Positions 33,412-45,520 of a DNA stretch of 64,000 bases are shown in pieces. A program made the position numbers and the translations under genes. Position 1 is the stretch's first letter; every line of letters starts with the position of its first letter. The DNA comes from Anagrus nilaparvatae (taxonomy: Eukaryota > Arthropoda > Insecta > Hymenoptera > Mymaridae), in NCBI GenBank assembly GCA_022575985.1, contig JAKSXM010000147.1, positions 22,106,001-22,170,000 of the forward strand, given 5' to 3'. The notes under the pieces were generated by a model, which made no database searches, had not been told where the DNA came from, and worked only from the letters and a program-made list of their open reading frames with translations.

Positions 33412-34437
33412 ATATGAGCAATTATTTTAAAAGTGATATTTAATTTGAGCCTGGAATCGTAAATTTTTTTTTTGAGGGCACATCGATATGACCCGTGTTT
33501 TCAGATAGTTTGAACCTTCAGAAAACCGAAAAAAATCGTGAACAAGAAATCGGCGATAGGTGCCAAAAAGATTTTTTCACTTTTATGTCAAAAAACGTGT
33601 TTTTCGTATCTGAGCTACCCCAAATTTTTAAAATAACTTTTTAAGTAAATAAAATTTAAAAAAATGGATTAAAAAATCGGATTACCAGGGAAAAACCACT
33701 CCAGAAGAAAAACAAACTTATCTTTTTACGATGAAATTTAGCCAAGTTATCGTCAATTTAAGATTTTGCTCAAATTCGTCTTAATTCATTTCTTTAAGAA
33801 AAAAAATCATTTTTATTGACCAAATTTCAATTTTTAGGTCAAAAGCCTTTGAAAACTGTAAGTAGCAAGATTTACTTAACACAGTTTTTGATCTAAAAAT
33901 AAAAATTTTGTCAATAAAAATAATTTTTTTCTTAGAGAAATAAATTGCCAGGAAAAAATTAATCGATTTAAAAAAAAAAAATTATTATTTTACGATGAAA
34001 ATCAAGCGAATAATGCATGTTTAAGGTTCAGAAACAGGCTTTTTTCAATAAAATTTCAATCTTTTTTAAGACGAATTTGGGCAAAATCTTAAATGTACGA
34101 TAACTTGGCTAAATTTCATCCAAAAAAGATAAGATTTTTTTTTTCTGGAGTGGTTTTTCTCTGGCAATCAGATTTTCTTATCTATTTTACAAAAGTTTTT
34201 TTACCTAAAAAGTTATTTTAAAAATTTAGGGTAGCTCAGATACGAAAAACACGTTTTTTGACATAAAAGTGAAAAAATCTTTTTGGCACCTATCGCCGAT
34301 TTCTTGTTCACGATTTTTTTCGGTTTTCTGAAGGTTCAAACTATCTGAAAACACGGGTCATATCGATGTGCCCTCAAAAAAAAAATTTACTATTCCAGGC
34401 TCAAATTAAGTATCACTTTTAAAATAATTGCTCATAT
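33412..34437. mobile_element. 1.0-kb palindromic element
   Basis: The arms begin ATATGAGCAATTATTTTAAA on the left and end with its complement on the right, and remain largely complementary for about 480 bp each around a centre near 33925. Recognisable paired blocks are GAGGGCACATCGATATGACC, AAAAAGATTTTTTCACTTTT and ATCTGAGCTACCC. One arm alone occurs at 3430-3690. No coding capacity; no clear target duplication. Confidence 0.85.
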
Positions 34438-36501
34438 CCATACAATTTTGTAGACATTGAAGTGAGGCAATACACAAGTTTTTTAATCATATGTTGTACT
34501 CTTGAAATTGTAATAAAAGTTTTTTCTTAAATTGTAGAAATTTATTGCATAAAAATGTAAGGTCCCTGCATAAAAAAAGTTTATTTGAATATTATTTTTA
34601 AATTAGTAATTAATTTATGAAAAACAAAAGTTATATTAAAATGACATTTGTATTTAAAAAAAGGTAATAATCATCTTATATGACGTCAGCAAATTGCTTC
34701 GTGTCATCATCTTACATTATATTGGTATACAGCAAATAATTTTTGTGAGTTGATTAATCGGTCAAGTATCACAAATAGAATTAAAATAATGATCAACCAG
34801 TCTGTTATGCATAATTTTCCGCATGCACATATTTGCGGACCATAAAGATTCATCTAGCATCAGAGATTTCGACTGAATACGCAAGCGCATTTTCTATCGG
34901 TTCAAATTCCATTTTCCTTTTTATACTTCTTTTTAGTAGGCCTTCTCTGCGAGTAGTTAAATACTACGCTACAGTTATGGATCAATATTAAGGTCCATAC
35001 TGCTAAACCCTTCTCTCTTGCTAATGTTTTTTTAAATGCTTTTTCAATCTGCACCCTTTTACGTGTTTCATCAAAAAAGAAAGTTTAATTAATCCGGCAC
35101 ATAGTAGCATGTAAAATTAATGTCATTTTACACGTTTAAAAAAATATATTTCCAAATAAATACCTGTTTTTACATCTATGAAATTTAACCTTTCGTCTGA
35201 TACTTTATCAAGACATCGCTCTTTTATTTTTTATCTCAACTTTTATGCAAAAACTAGTCACTGAAAAATTAATTACCCTGTCTGCTTTTTTTTACTATAC
35301 TTTTTTCTATGGCATAAAAGTGACTTCGGATGAGACAATAACAAAGGAGGTCGTCTCTGAAAAAAAGTTTTTTCTTATAGGTCATTTGATACTACTTTTT
35401 TATAAATAATTTTTCAAAAATTATTGAAAAATTACTTAATAAAAGTTACAGAAATGTCAGTACTATTTTTATTAAAAATAATTTGCACGACCTGAAAACC
35501 TCATTTTTTCTAGTTTTATAAAATAATAATCAATTTCTCAATAATTATATATAAGTATAAAATGACATTTTTTTTTTAAAAAAAAAGATGAAAATAAACT
35601 CAGATTACTACTCGTTCGTTATAATTTTTTAATATTAAAATATGTACATAATTAATGTTAAAGTTCATGTAAAAAAGGCATTTGGTTTATCTAAATAATT
35701 TGATCTAGATTTCATAAATACTTATAATTTAAGTTCTAATATACTGTAATTTGAAGTTTTATTTATAAAATATTGTGCATTTTTATTCTCATTTTTCATG
35801 TACATTAGATGTTTACAAGCAAGCTTTGGGTTTCACTGTATACCAAACGTTTAACTGCTCGAATTTAAATACACATTTGCAACGAGTGGGTAATATTGCT
35901 TATGTTTAAATTGAATTGTATATTCAAGTTTTTAGCCATATTCTCAGAAATTGTAACTATTTATTTACAAAATCCACATCTCCTATATAGTTTCTTATGT
36001 ATTTTCATAACTTCTGCATTATGAGCACATTTCTGAATGTTAATTAGTAACATTTGCAAAATCGAATTAAGTATGAATATCAAGAAGATATTTTTGGACT
36101 ATTCAAAATCAAATGAAAACAATCAAAACAATGAAAACTGGAATGAATCCGTTAAATGCATACAAACATTGATATTTTTACTTGTTTTTTAAACTAGAAA
36201 TTTAAGGTTACTCTAAATCTAAATTTTAGTGATTCTTTATTCATTTTTATGAAAATATGCAAATCTTCAGATTTAAACTCACACGAGTTCTTATTATTTA
36301 CTCAACTCGATCAACCAACTGAAAACTCCATATTATGAACATGCTTTACTTGTTACTGTTTCTAATTGTTTTTAAGACACGCTAATATTTAAATAGCAAT
36401 TTGAATATACATAGAAGCTGTAGATTTACATCAAGTTTATAAAAATGCTCATTAAGTGTTCAACTACAATCAAAACAGTATTGAGAAAATATATTTTTTT
36501 T
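34438..36501. other. AT-rich DNA, nothing recognised
   Basis: I find no supported gene, array or palindrome in this interval. Confidence 0.5.
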
Positions 36502-36834
36502 TAACATGGAACATGTTTATAGGGAGGGAGTAGTTCAGAACTTGAAAATTAAGGGGGGGATCAAATTAGATTTAGAATAATTAGGAAACTTTGGAAAATC
36601 TGAGCTTAAGGACTTAGGATAATACAGGTTTATGGACTTGGAATAATTCAGATTTAGGGAATCAAAATAGTTTGGGTTTAGAATCTCAGTTAGTAAGGTG
36701 ATAATTACAAATTATAAAATTAGAAGATTTGTATTGTAATGTTGAGTAACAATTGTATTGTACCTAGTCCTCAGCTGGAAGTAAACATGTTCCATGCATT
36801 TAGGTTGTGTTTACACAAACCGGTTATAAGTTTT

Positions 36835-37725
36835 GTACCTTGAGATCTAAACAGAATTTTTTACATTCATTTTTAGAAAAACTCCAATAATCGATCATAA
36901 ACCTACTATGTCATAATCTCAAAAGCAGAATTTTATTATTAATCTTATAAAGTACGCAAATAGTTGATTACCTTAATGCTTAAAAATATATTTAAATTTA
37001 TCCAAAACTACTGTATTTTAAACAAATTTCAAAAAGCCTCATTATTAAATCTGTAATATACATCTAATTATCCTGTGGGATATAGCTGAATTTCTAAGAT
37101 CGCTGGGTCCTTAAAAACATGTAGCCCTTACTAAAAAGCTAAAGAAAATTCAATTACAAAATGTAACCCATATTTATGGTAAGAATTTTTGAGATAAAAT
37201 CAAAAGTATTTTATCCTGTTAAAATTTATACCTTATTACCTTTCGCGAACGATAAGAAATTTAAAAGTAATTAAGGCTTTTTTATTATTTTACATAGCTG
37301 AGATAAAAAGTTGAAAAGCATGTAGATCACACATATTTATCTTCTCACACTTTGTAAAACAAAATAGGGAGATAAAATAAAAGGCAATAAAATATTAACA
37401 TAAATATTATGATAAATTAAAGAATTATTGAATAAGAAAGAAGGGTTTAATATTATCTGGTATGTAACTGGTATAACATTAAATTTACAAAGCTCTCGAA
37501 GACTCGAACCCCAGAAGATGTCTAGAAAATATGGGAAAGCACCCTGCTGCCATATAATATAACTAAAAATTCTTATAATCTCATGTTATTATTCAAAAAG
37601 ATATATAATTGTATTCAATTTTTTTTACTAAATAAAAATGTTTCCTCGATGCAATACGCGCGCAAGAAAATTTTAAAAGCATATTAAAGAATGTCCTTGG
37701 AATAAAATCCCGTATATATACTCTA
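36835..37725. other. AT-rich spacer, nothing recognised
   Basis: No coding motif or repeat was recognised. A TTCGA-containing stretch near 37497 was considered as a tRNA T-loop and rejected. Confidence 0.5.
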
Positions 37726-38391
37726 TTACCTACTTTTGAAAAAGTATAATATTTTATGGGATTGACACTATATTTTCCTTGCGAATTTTCTGTTATATTT
37801 TTAAAGGATACTTTTTTAAATTAGTCTAAAGAATTTATTGATATCTAGAATTAGCCTGGGATGTCTATTTTTTTTTTAAATATATTTTTTCAAATAAGTC
37901 TAAAGAATTCATTGATATCTAGGATTAGCCTGGGATTCCTAAGATTTTTTTATACATTAGACATCTCAAATTTACATTACACCTTTTGTTGCTTTTTTTC
38001 TATCCCTGCCGGGTCTGTAAGCCAATATTTTCAATAAAATAATTTTTAAGTTTTAGCATTTTTATAATATTCATTATGCATAATTTAATTATTGCCTTAC
38101 GGATCCGGCAGGGATAGAAAAAAAGCAACAAAAGGTGTAATGTAAATTTGAGATGTCTAATGTATAAAAAAATCTTAGGAATCCCAGGCTAATCCTAGAT
38201 ATCAATGAATTCTTTAGACTTATTTGAAAAAATATATTTAAAAAAAAAATAGACATCCCAGGCTAATTCTAGATATCAATAAATTCTTTAGACTAATTTA
38301 AAAAAGTATCCTTTAAAAATATAACAGAAAATTCGCAAGGAAAATATAGTGTCAATCCCATAAAATATTATACTTTTTCAAAAGTAGGTAA
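37726..38391. mobile_element. 666-bp palindromic element with an internal duplication
   Basis: The ends are TTACCTACTTTTG and CAAAAGTAGGTAA; arms of about 290 bp are nearly perfect complements around an AT-rich centre (about 38025-38090) bounded by ATCCCTGCCGG and CCGGCAGGGAT. Within the left arm a block of about 45 bp (AGTCTAAAGAATT to TTAGCCTGGGAT) occurs twice in tandem, and the right arm mirrors both copies. No transposase. Confidence 0.88.
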
Positions 38392-38629
38392 AGTAAGTAA
38401 AGATATCATAACAGTCGCAAGGTTTAAAAAAAAACAATGTGAAGCAACTAATAAAACTAATAAAAAGAATAAAAAACTCTGCCAAATTATTGCCACTACG
38501 ATTCCTCAAGCAATGACAAATATTCAATATGAGTTGAACATTTTTACCATGTGTCATATCTGAGAAATAAGGTGACACAATCTTATTTTTTATGTAAAAA
38601 AATAAGAAAAATTAAAAAATTTTTTAATT

Positions 38630-38790
38630 AAGTATCAGATCCGAGAAATCAAGTAAAAACGATAAGTTCATAGAATTAATACTTTCAGAGAAAAAGTTAA
38701 ATACAACCTCCGAAAATAAAAAAAAAATTGGTGTTTTTTGTATTTTTTGGTGGCAAAAATTTTGGGAAAAAAAATATTTCCAATTGAAAG
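38630..38790. repeat. isolated monomer of the 4.8-5.5-kb tandem array, reverse orientation
   Basis: Its reverse complement contains CACCAAAAAATACAAAAAAC, a TTTTCGGAGG-like block, GAAAGTA, TATCGTTTTTACT and TGATACTT in the order seen in the monomers at 4840-5500. Only about one unit is present, suggesting that the sequence is dispersed as well as tandem. Confidence 0.7.
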
Positions 38791-41664
38791 TAGTAACAAA
38801 TTTTTTTTTTTACATTTATTTTTTATTTATAAATAAACTTTTTTTTTACAATTTAATAGAAAATTATGCGCCCATTTTATATTAATAAAAACATTATCTT
38901 GGTAGCTTAGCACTAGACTAAATTTCTATAATATGTTAATTAATATATTATATAATTATCAGATAAATGTATATACATACTTGTATAATAATATATAAGT
39001 GTGTATCACGGCTTGATGTCTTTATTATAATTATATATTCTACAATTAAAGCAGCTGTGATTTTTTTTTAATTTTATGACAGTATGGGCCCCTTTTTAAA
39101 TATCTATTTTTATTCATGTTCTCCTAATACATTTGTATCTACAAAATTTTAAATATTTTAAGGAATTTATGCTACCGATATATTTTTATACTAACTCTTG
39201 CGTTATTATTACCTAATAACAGAATCGAATAAAAATCCCCATTCATTATAATTTAAATATATAATATATGTAATGATATATTTTTAAAGGATACCTCTTC
39301 TTTACTTATAACTACTGGTTCAAAAAACTAAAATGAAAACTTCGATATAAATCGCAAAAATTCGATTAATCGCAAAAATTCGATAAAAAAACGTAAGTCA
39401 AACCAAAATTCGATATCTCAGCCTTCTCCGATCGTGAGTTATATGTAAAAATATATCCCTCTCACTTAGAAGCAAGGAATATAGAGTGAGAGAAAAAAAA
39501 GAGATATATATAAGCAAAGCTAGCTTTTGCTTGCGATGGAGGGTCGCGTGACCGCCCCCCCTCAATCCCATAAACCAAAGCTAACGCTTTGGCTTGATAA
39601 TAAAAATATTTTTGTCCCATAATAATACACCCGCAACGAGTCTTATTAATATCTGTGTTGTTAATTTTATATATAAGTAAATTGATGATTTGACAAAAGA
39701 AGAATTTGTAAAATTTTAAAATGGTGTACGTTTGATAGTATGTGATTATAATTTTTTTTATATTATTATTTGATTTTTTAATAAAGATTTAAAATATTAA
39801 AAAAAAATTTTGTTTATAATATTTTACCGTTAATATATCCCCAACCGATAAAGGTAGTGGAAGTTTAGCGGCTTTATTTCAGCTAAAGTTAACTTTAACC
39901 AATTCTTGTCAGTTAAAATCCATGAAAGCGGTTTCGTAGTAGGTTATCGAGTTTGTATTACGTATTCAAAATTTTTTAGGTTAGGCTACTCTTTTAAAAA
40001 TGCATTTATTGGGTAACCAGTAACCAATCCCCTAGTTGCAAGGTACCCCTAAGGTTAGGTTAGGATATATTTTTGTTTTCAAAGGCATTGTTACAGTAAG
40101 GCATTTACTAAAATTAGGGCAAGGGGGGCTGAAAAGCCTATGCGAAAGTTTGTAAGTAAATGATACGCCATATTGTATGGGGTAATTAATTTTTTCAAAC
40201 TTTTTTTAGCAAAAATGTATGTAAACGAAATTCTGTTTTTGAGATCTTAGTTTAAATTTGCTATACGATTTTATAGTTATTTTTATTTTGAAAATTTTTG
40301 GCTTACACAGAAAAAAGAGGAGGCATAGTAAGAAAATACATTGCTATTTTTCAAAAAGATTTTTATAGAACCGTGTAGCTAGGGAAATTCCCTATTCAAA
40401 ACTGTACCTGCGGAGTAAGATAAAGCATTTTCCGACTGCAGCCCTTGTATTTATTATGTAAAATTATAGAACCAATTGACATATTGTTTTATTAATCAAG
40501 GTAATCAAAGATAATGATGGAAAGTAAAGGGTGTTTCCTAATGCAAAAATTTAAACAGTTAATTCTAAAAAAGTTTTGGGACTGCTTTAACATTTACATC
40601 ATTTGATTTGCGAGAAACAGTGAAGCCCTATTTGATCAAATTTTTCAGGACAACGAAGATTGTATTTTTGCATTTTCGAATCTCATTGTCTACTTTGATA
40701 GAACAAACTTTTATATTTTGTGTTTATTAAACTTTTGACTGGTCATTCGAGCGGGGTTTTCCTATTAAAAGGTGCATTTGCAACCAAAATATACGGACTC
40801 GGAGATAAATAAAAAGTAATTTTTACATCTCTATTAAAAGATTTCATTTGTGTATAGACTGAAATTTGAACACGAGTTATAAAATATATTACTTTTTTCT
40901 TCCTATAAAGTACAATTGTAAAATGTTTATTTTTTTGCAGGCAAAACATTTATAATTTTATGAGTTAAAAAGTTTTTTTTTTGCAAAAAAAGTATCGTTT
41001 ACGGTCATATGCATTTTAGCATTTAACTTATTTTCCTTTTCGATATTATAAGTAAATGTGTATTGTATATTACATGCGATGCGCGATGCGAATAATAATA
41101 TGCAAGTAAAAATAATATGAAAAAAAAAGATTGGTTTCTCTTCTGAATCACTTGCCAGTGGGAATCTCTGCATAAATTTATTTTCTTCTTTTAACGTCAA
41201 TAAATTCTCTTTTCTCTCAATGCATATTATAAGCTCGGTTTTTACTGTTGTCGGCTTTTTTATTGTCTTAAACATCCCTTAGTCTTCTGACAATATATAA
41301 TATTAAATTTTTCTTTTCATTATTTTATTAGACTCTTTTTCCATTCGCATAACTTATATGATGTACTAAATCATTAAATTTTTTTTTTTTTAATGTTTGT
41401 TTTATATTCTTATTTATACCCCTTGTAACTTTATGTATTTTTTTGCGATATGTGATTAAAGTGGATATGGATAATAGTTTAAAATTTTTTAGTTTACATT
41501 ATATACACATTCAAAGGAGTCTCTGCTTGAATTTTTTTTAAATTATGACTCCAAACTGACATTTGGTTACCATATCCAAAGTATTTTAAGGAAAGTATTC
41601 AAAACGTCGGGTTATAAAACGACGAATAATCACAGGATAAGTTATAAATTTATAGAATAGCATA
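38791..41664. other. AT-rich DNA, no gene recognised
   Basis: Around 39340-39420 the phrase ATCGCAAAAATTCGAT is repeated twice, and 39480-39600 has a short GC-richer patch (GGGTCGCGTGACC followed by a C run). ATTCCCTATTCAAAACTGTACCTGC near 40390 resembles a stretch near 20935. The minus frames at 40743-41275 carry no recognised motif. Confidence 0.45.
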
Positions 41665-42989
41665 TAGAATAATATTTTTATTTGTCAATTACAAAATTTG
41701 TACACATGTGAGATTTAACAATAATTATATATATATATGTGAACATTATTTAAGTGCAGAGTATAATATAGCATAAAAGTATAAATAATGAAAGCTTACC
41801 TACATAAAAATAAAGTAAAAAAGTAAAAAATGTTTATACAAATTTTAATAAGTAAGCTTGAGTATAGCTACTCCGTAAATCAATAAGTATTACTAAAGTA
41901 ATATCACAGTCAAATTTTTAGCCACATGTGCAATAGATCTAGAGGCAGAGAATTCCAGAATTTTGAGCCCTGAAGCTGGAAGGAGGAAATACCGCAGATT
42001 TTAGTTTTGGTAAGGAATAGGTCCTTAAATCGTCGTTTGCCCTTTGTATTGCTTTTAGGAGCTTGCTTTGTAAAAAGGTACGTTAAGTAATTAGGTTGAT
42101 TAAATCGCAGTACTTTATAAATAATTATGGCTGTAAAATATTATATTCATGTGTCAAATAGTAGCTAACCTAGTAGCTAACCTAGTTTTTTCCTAAAGGG
42201 AGTTATACTGGAGTCTTTGCTAACCCCAAAGATGTAACGTATGTCCAAATTAAAAAATCTTTGAAAGCAAGCTTTCAATTTAGTGCTCACTTCAAAATAA
42301 ACTGTACAACAGTAATCAAGATGAGGCATTACCAAGGATTGAACTAATTTTGTACGCAGGCAGGGCTTCATTGGTATGCAATTTCGTATAAATCTGAGTG
42401 TATAAAATACATATTTAATTTAATTTTTCAATAAATATTAAATGAGGTTCCCATAATATTTTAAATCCAAAACTACCCTAACCTCTTAAGCTAGTTTACA
42501 AAAAGAGTGAAAATTCCCCTACCTAGATCAATTCCAGGATATTTTCGATTTTTGATTCGGTTTACAAGCGTACTGGAACTCAAAAAGTTCACCTTAATTT
42601 TGTCCTGATTCAAACAGAGGGAGATCCAATCAGAAATATTGCGAGCTACAAGTGAAATTGTGTAAATAAAAATTAACATTTCTCATGAGGGGCCTGGATG
42701 TAAACCTGAAGATCATCAGCATAAAGTAAATTTAGCACACCAGGTGGTATATAGGATTTAATTTCATTGCTGTAGAAGCAGAAAAACAGTGGCTCTAATG
42801 CCGATCTTTGAAGGACCAAAAATCGATGTCAAGAGGTTCAGAGACTGATGATTTAGATGTTACCTGTAGCTGTCTACCCTGAAGATAGGATTTAATCCAT
42901 AGTAAAGTCAGCTTGGAGAAACCCTTTGTTAATATCTTTCTCAGTAATTTAGTAGGTGAGTTGGTGTCAAATGCCTTGTTAAAATCAAA
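41665..42989 (-). mobile_element. Jockey/CR1-group LINE fragment with YADD motif
   Basis: On the minus strand, from high to low coordinates, I read FDFNKAFDTNSPTKLLRK (motif A region, about 42935-42989), a decayed GVPQGS region, LLYADDLQVYIQ (about 42700-42735, polymerase motif C with both Asp residues), KYPGIDLGRGIFTLFV (within the frame 42491-42679), LVQSLVMPHLDYCCTVYF with RYIFGVSKDSSITPFRKK (frame 42177-42371), and QGSKFWNSLPLDLLHMW near 41940. The text closely parallels the copy at 25.6-28.2 kb. Stops and frameshifts break it. The motif A end abuts an opposite-strand R1-type fragment at 42990. Confidence 0.88.
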
Positions 42990-43600
42990 ATGCAGACGTA
43001 TGGTGGGAGTAACCTGGGGTCTAAGACCGAAATTGGTAAAATGGATTTATGAAGCATGGTTGGAGCGCCAAAGACGGAAATTCGTGTCTTTTGGGGTGTT
43101 CCTTCGTTCCACGTTGTTATCAAAGAATCAGCAGTTAGAATCGCAGCTAAACTACGGATTCTGGGTGAATGGGTTCCTGGTCAGGGTAGTCACGCTGCGA
43201 TAGCAGCGCTGCCCTGCATGGAACTAGTGAAACAATGGCCTAGAAAAAACTGCTGGGCAGATTGCTTTCGAAAAGAGGCTCTCAATTAGGATAACCAGCA
43301 ACAATGAATGGGTAGACGGCACTGATCCGGAACTGGCTCATACAAAAGTCTAGTATACAAATGGATCAAAATAGGATGGGAATACCGGTTCAGCAGCATG
43401 GGGTCGCAGAGAAAAAGGCCTCAACGACTCTGCAGGACCCCTAGCCTTGTTTCAATTGTCCCAGTGTTTCAATCAGAAATACTGTCTATAAAGATGTGTG
43501 TGGAGAATATGCTTCTTCAGGGGACAGCGAATGTCTTTAGACCGGGCATAGCGCAACACATTGGTGCATATCCCGGAGCATATCTACGGAGCCCTATCTT
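42990..43600 (+). pseudogene. R1-type LINE RNase-H-like region, broken
   Basis: Starting right at the junction with the opposite-strand LINE, the plus strand reads CRRMVGVTWGLRPKLVKWIY, matching the TWGLKP..V.WIY segment that precedes the RNase H domain in R1-related LINEs. Further on, in other frames, are GEWVPG, YTNGSK (counterpart of the YTDGSK start of RNase H, with Asp changed to Asn) and FQSEILSIKMCVEN (counterpart of the QAEVLAI block). Several stops and frameshifts separate them. Relatives use this domain to remove RNA from the cDNA hybrid. The fragment is truncated at both ends; it need not belong to the R1-type piece at 28.3-29.7 kb. Confidence 0.75.
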
Positions 43601-44008
43601 ATTTGAAATAGTTTATTTATTCATACTTTTTATACATATTATTTACATTTGGCAAAATAAAAATAAGAAAATGCCTGACTTAATTATTATTATACAAAAA
43701 TATTATAATACAAAATTCTTTACATGTTTAATTTAAACTTAATGGCAAAATTTGTTCGTACTTAAAGTCTTTCTTTTATTTTATTGTAATTAGAGTCTTT
43801 TTTGATAAATATTTTTGTACTCTTTTATCACTTAAAAATTTCTTTGTATCTTTCATTGATGCTGCGGCTAGTGAAAATTAGAAAAAAAATGGACCTGGGG
43901 TAAACCCTGGTGGCCTGAAAAAAAACACTAATTGCTTAACTGTTTGATTGTTTTTGGGTATTTGGATTGTTTACTTTATTATCCTTTTTGGTTATTGGTA
44001 AATATCAA

Positions 44009-44314
44009 TTATTGTTGACTCTGTTTGAGTCTTGCTTGCTCTCTTAACTCGAGAGTTCTTCTTTCTTCCCTCTCCTTCATTTTTGCAATGAACTTATCAT
44101 TATTATAAATCCACCAAAATTTTTGATTGCATCTTTCAAAGTTGTATAAATCGACATCGGGAACGATTTCTGAATAACTTCTGTTTTCTCTGTAGATTCG
44201 CATATTATTTTCTAATTCAAGATTTATACGTTTATCTACTTTATTCCACTTCCAGTGGCGGATAATTGGAACGTTATACTCATTTTGGAATAATCTTTTT
44301 TTATCTAAGAACAT
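44009..44314 (-). pseudogene. LINE ORF2 C-terminal segment
   Basis: A 101-codon frame contains LFQNEYNVPIIRHWKWNKVD, YSEIVPDVDLYNFERCNQKF and WWIYNNDKFIAKMKEREER. Related LINEs end ORF2 with a similar NE.NVPII.HW..NK...I segment followed by KYWWL and a charged tail, so this is probably the natural C terminus. It is in a different frame from the 44525-44848 segment. Confidence 0.75.
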
Positions 44315-44939
44315 GACACTTCTAATGGTGCATACCCCGTACCTTTACTTTTCTTTATGTATTCATTGTCTTTTTTTATGAAATCTTGTATTATATTGTT
44401 GCCATTTATATTTTTTATGGAATTGAAGTACGATCTAGTTAGCTTTATTATAAAATTATCTATTCTGGGTATTTTTTCTATATTGTATATCTTTTTATTT
44501 GTGCAGTACTTTTTATAGTCATGTTCATATTATTATGCATTTTCTTTCGAATGCTCTTAATTTTTCCATAGTTAACTTATTTATATTATACCAGCATGGT
44601 GCTGCATATGTCATTACTGGTCTTACTAGCAACATGTAACAGATCAGCTTGGCTCTTGTGTTGAGGTATTTTGAATGAAAGAACCTGCTATTTTTCATGA
44701 ATGTCTGCTTAGCTTTTTTGAGTTGAATTTCTAGGTGGTCATTTAATCTAAATAGATAGTCTATGTGGAATCCAAGGTATTTTACTGTTTTTTTGTGAGG
44801 GATCTCATCTTTTATTCCTGTTTTTTTGTTATTGATTTTCAACTTCAATTCTTTTTCATTTTTTTGTCTATTGTTGTAAAGTATTATGTGATCTTCTTAT
44901 TAAAATATTTTCGCATTTATTAGCGTGTATTTTCATGTT

Positions 44940-45520
44940 TCAGTTTAAGTAATAGTCGTTTATTTTGTTAACTATATTGTTTAATTTTTCTCTCATTTCT
45001 TTTATATTTTTACCAGTTATTCCAATTATTAAATTATCTGCGAAAGCCGGTGAAAATGTTTCATTGTCTTTGTTTAAATCAAAGAGATTTAGTATGTCAC
45101 TATTAAAAATATTGAATAATTTTGGTGAGCTTAATGTTCCCTGTTGCAATCCATTTTCTGTTTCTCCAGTTATTCTAGCTTTTGCAGTATTTGTTGTTAC
45201 AATGAATCATCTTTTTCTTATCATATTGTCTATGAGCATTATTAAATTTTCATCAAATTTATTTCTTTTTAACTTGTATATCAGTCCATCAGTTCATATC
45301 GAGTCGAACGCTTTTTCCAAGTCAATTAGACAAAGGATTATTTTTTTGCTGTCATTTAGTGCTTTACATGATTTGCTATTTATATTATTTATTCCATGGG
45401 TAGTTGAGTGTCCTCTTCTGAACAAGAATTGTTGATCTGGAATTATTTTATTTTCTTCACAATGTTTATCGATTGGTTTGCATATTACTGCCTCATATAT
45501 CTTCCCAATATAAGATAGTA
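44940..45520 (-). pseudogene. LINE reverse transcriptase core with altered active site
   Basis: One frame reads IIPDQQFLFRRGHSTTHGIN, CLIDLEKAFDSI then a stop, TDGLIYKLKRNKFDENLIML, a second stop after IRKR, then GLQQGTLSSPKLFNIFNSDI and FSPAFADNLIIGITG. These are the RT motifs of the I/Jockey group. Motif A keeps its Asp residues, but motif C, normally FADD, reads FADN, so one metal-binding Asp has become Asn. With the two in-frame stops this copy cannot make active polymerase. The stop after AFDSI is a TGA in place of what is usually a Trp codon. Confidence 0.9.

Larger units (their letters stand above)
30687..36834. mobile_element. 6.1-kb segment bounded by inverted repeats
   Basis: The left repeat (30687-31338) and right repeat (36502-36834) are inverted copies of one sequence. 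The outer ends read AAAACTTATAACC and GGTTATAAGTTTT, followed inward by TGTGTAAACACAACC, AAATGCATGGAACATGTTTA, a ladder of CCTAAACCTGAATTATT-like units, and inner ends with CCTATAAACATGTTCCATG. The left copy is longer because it contains a poly-C minisatellite (31037-31290) that the right copy lacks. Between the repeats lie a third partial copy (31795-31930), a palindrome (33412-34437) and no transposase. This may be one large non-autonomous element, or two independent insertions of a family in opposite directions; the sequence does not decide. Confidence 0.55.

Noticed and set aside
37495..37530. TTCGA-like box on the minus strand resembling a tRNA T-loop
   Set aside because: No flanking T-stem pairing, no A box and no acceptor stem at the right distance.
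40055..40075. GGTTAGGTTAGG resembles the insect telomere repeat TTAGG
   Set aside because: Only about two and a half units in isolation; too short to be telomeric.
42913..43289. Two overlapping plus-strand frames that might be a novel gene
   Set aside because: The first begins inside the antisense of an RT motif A and both continue into a broken R1-type RNase H region.
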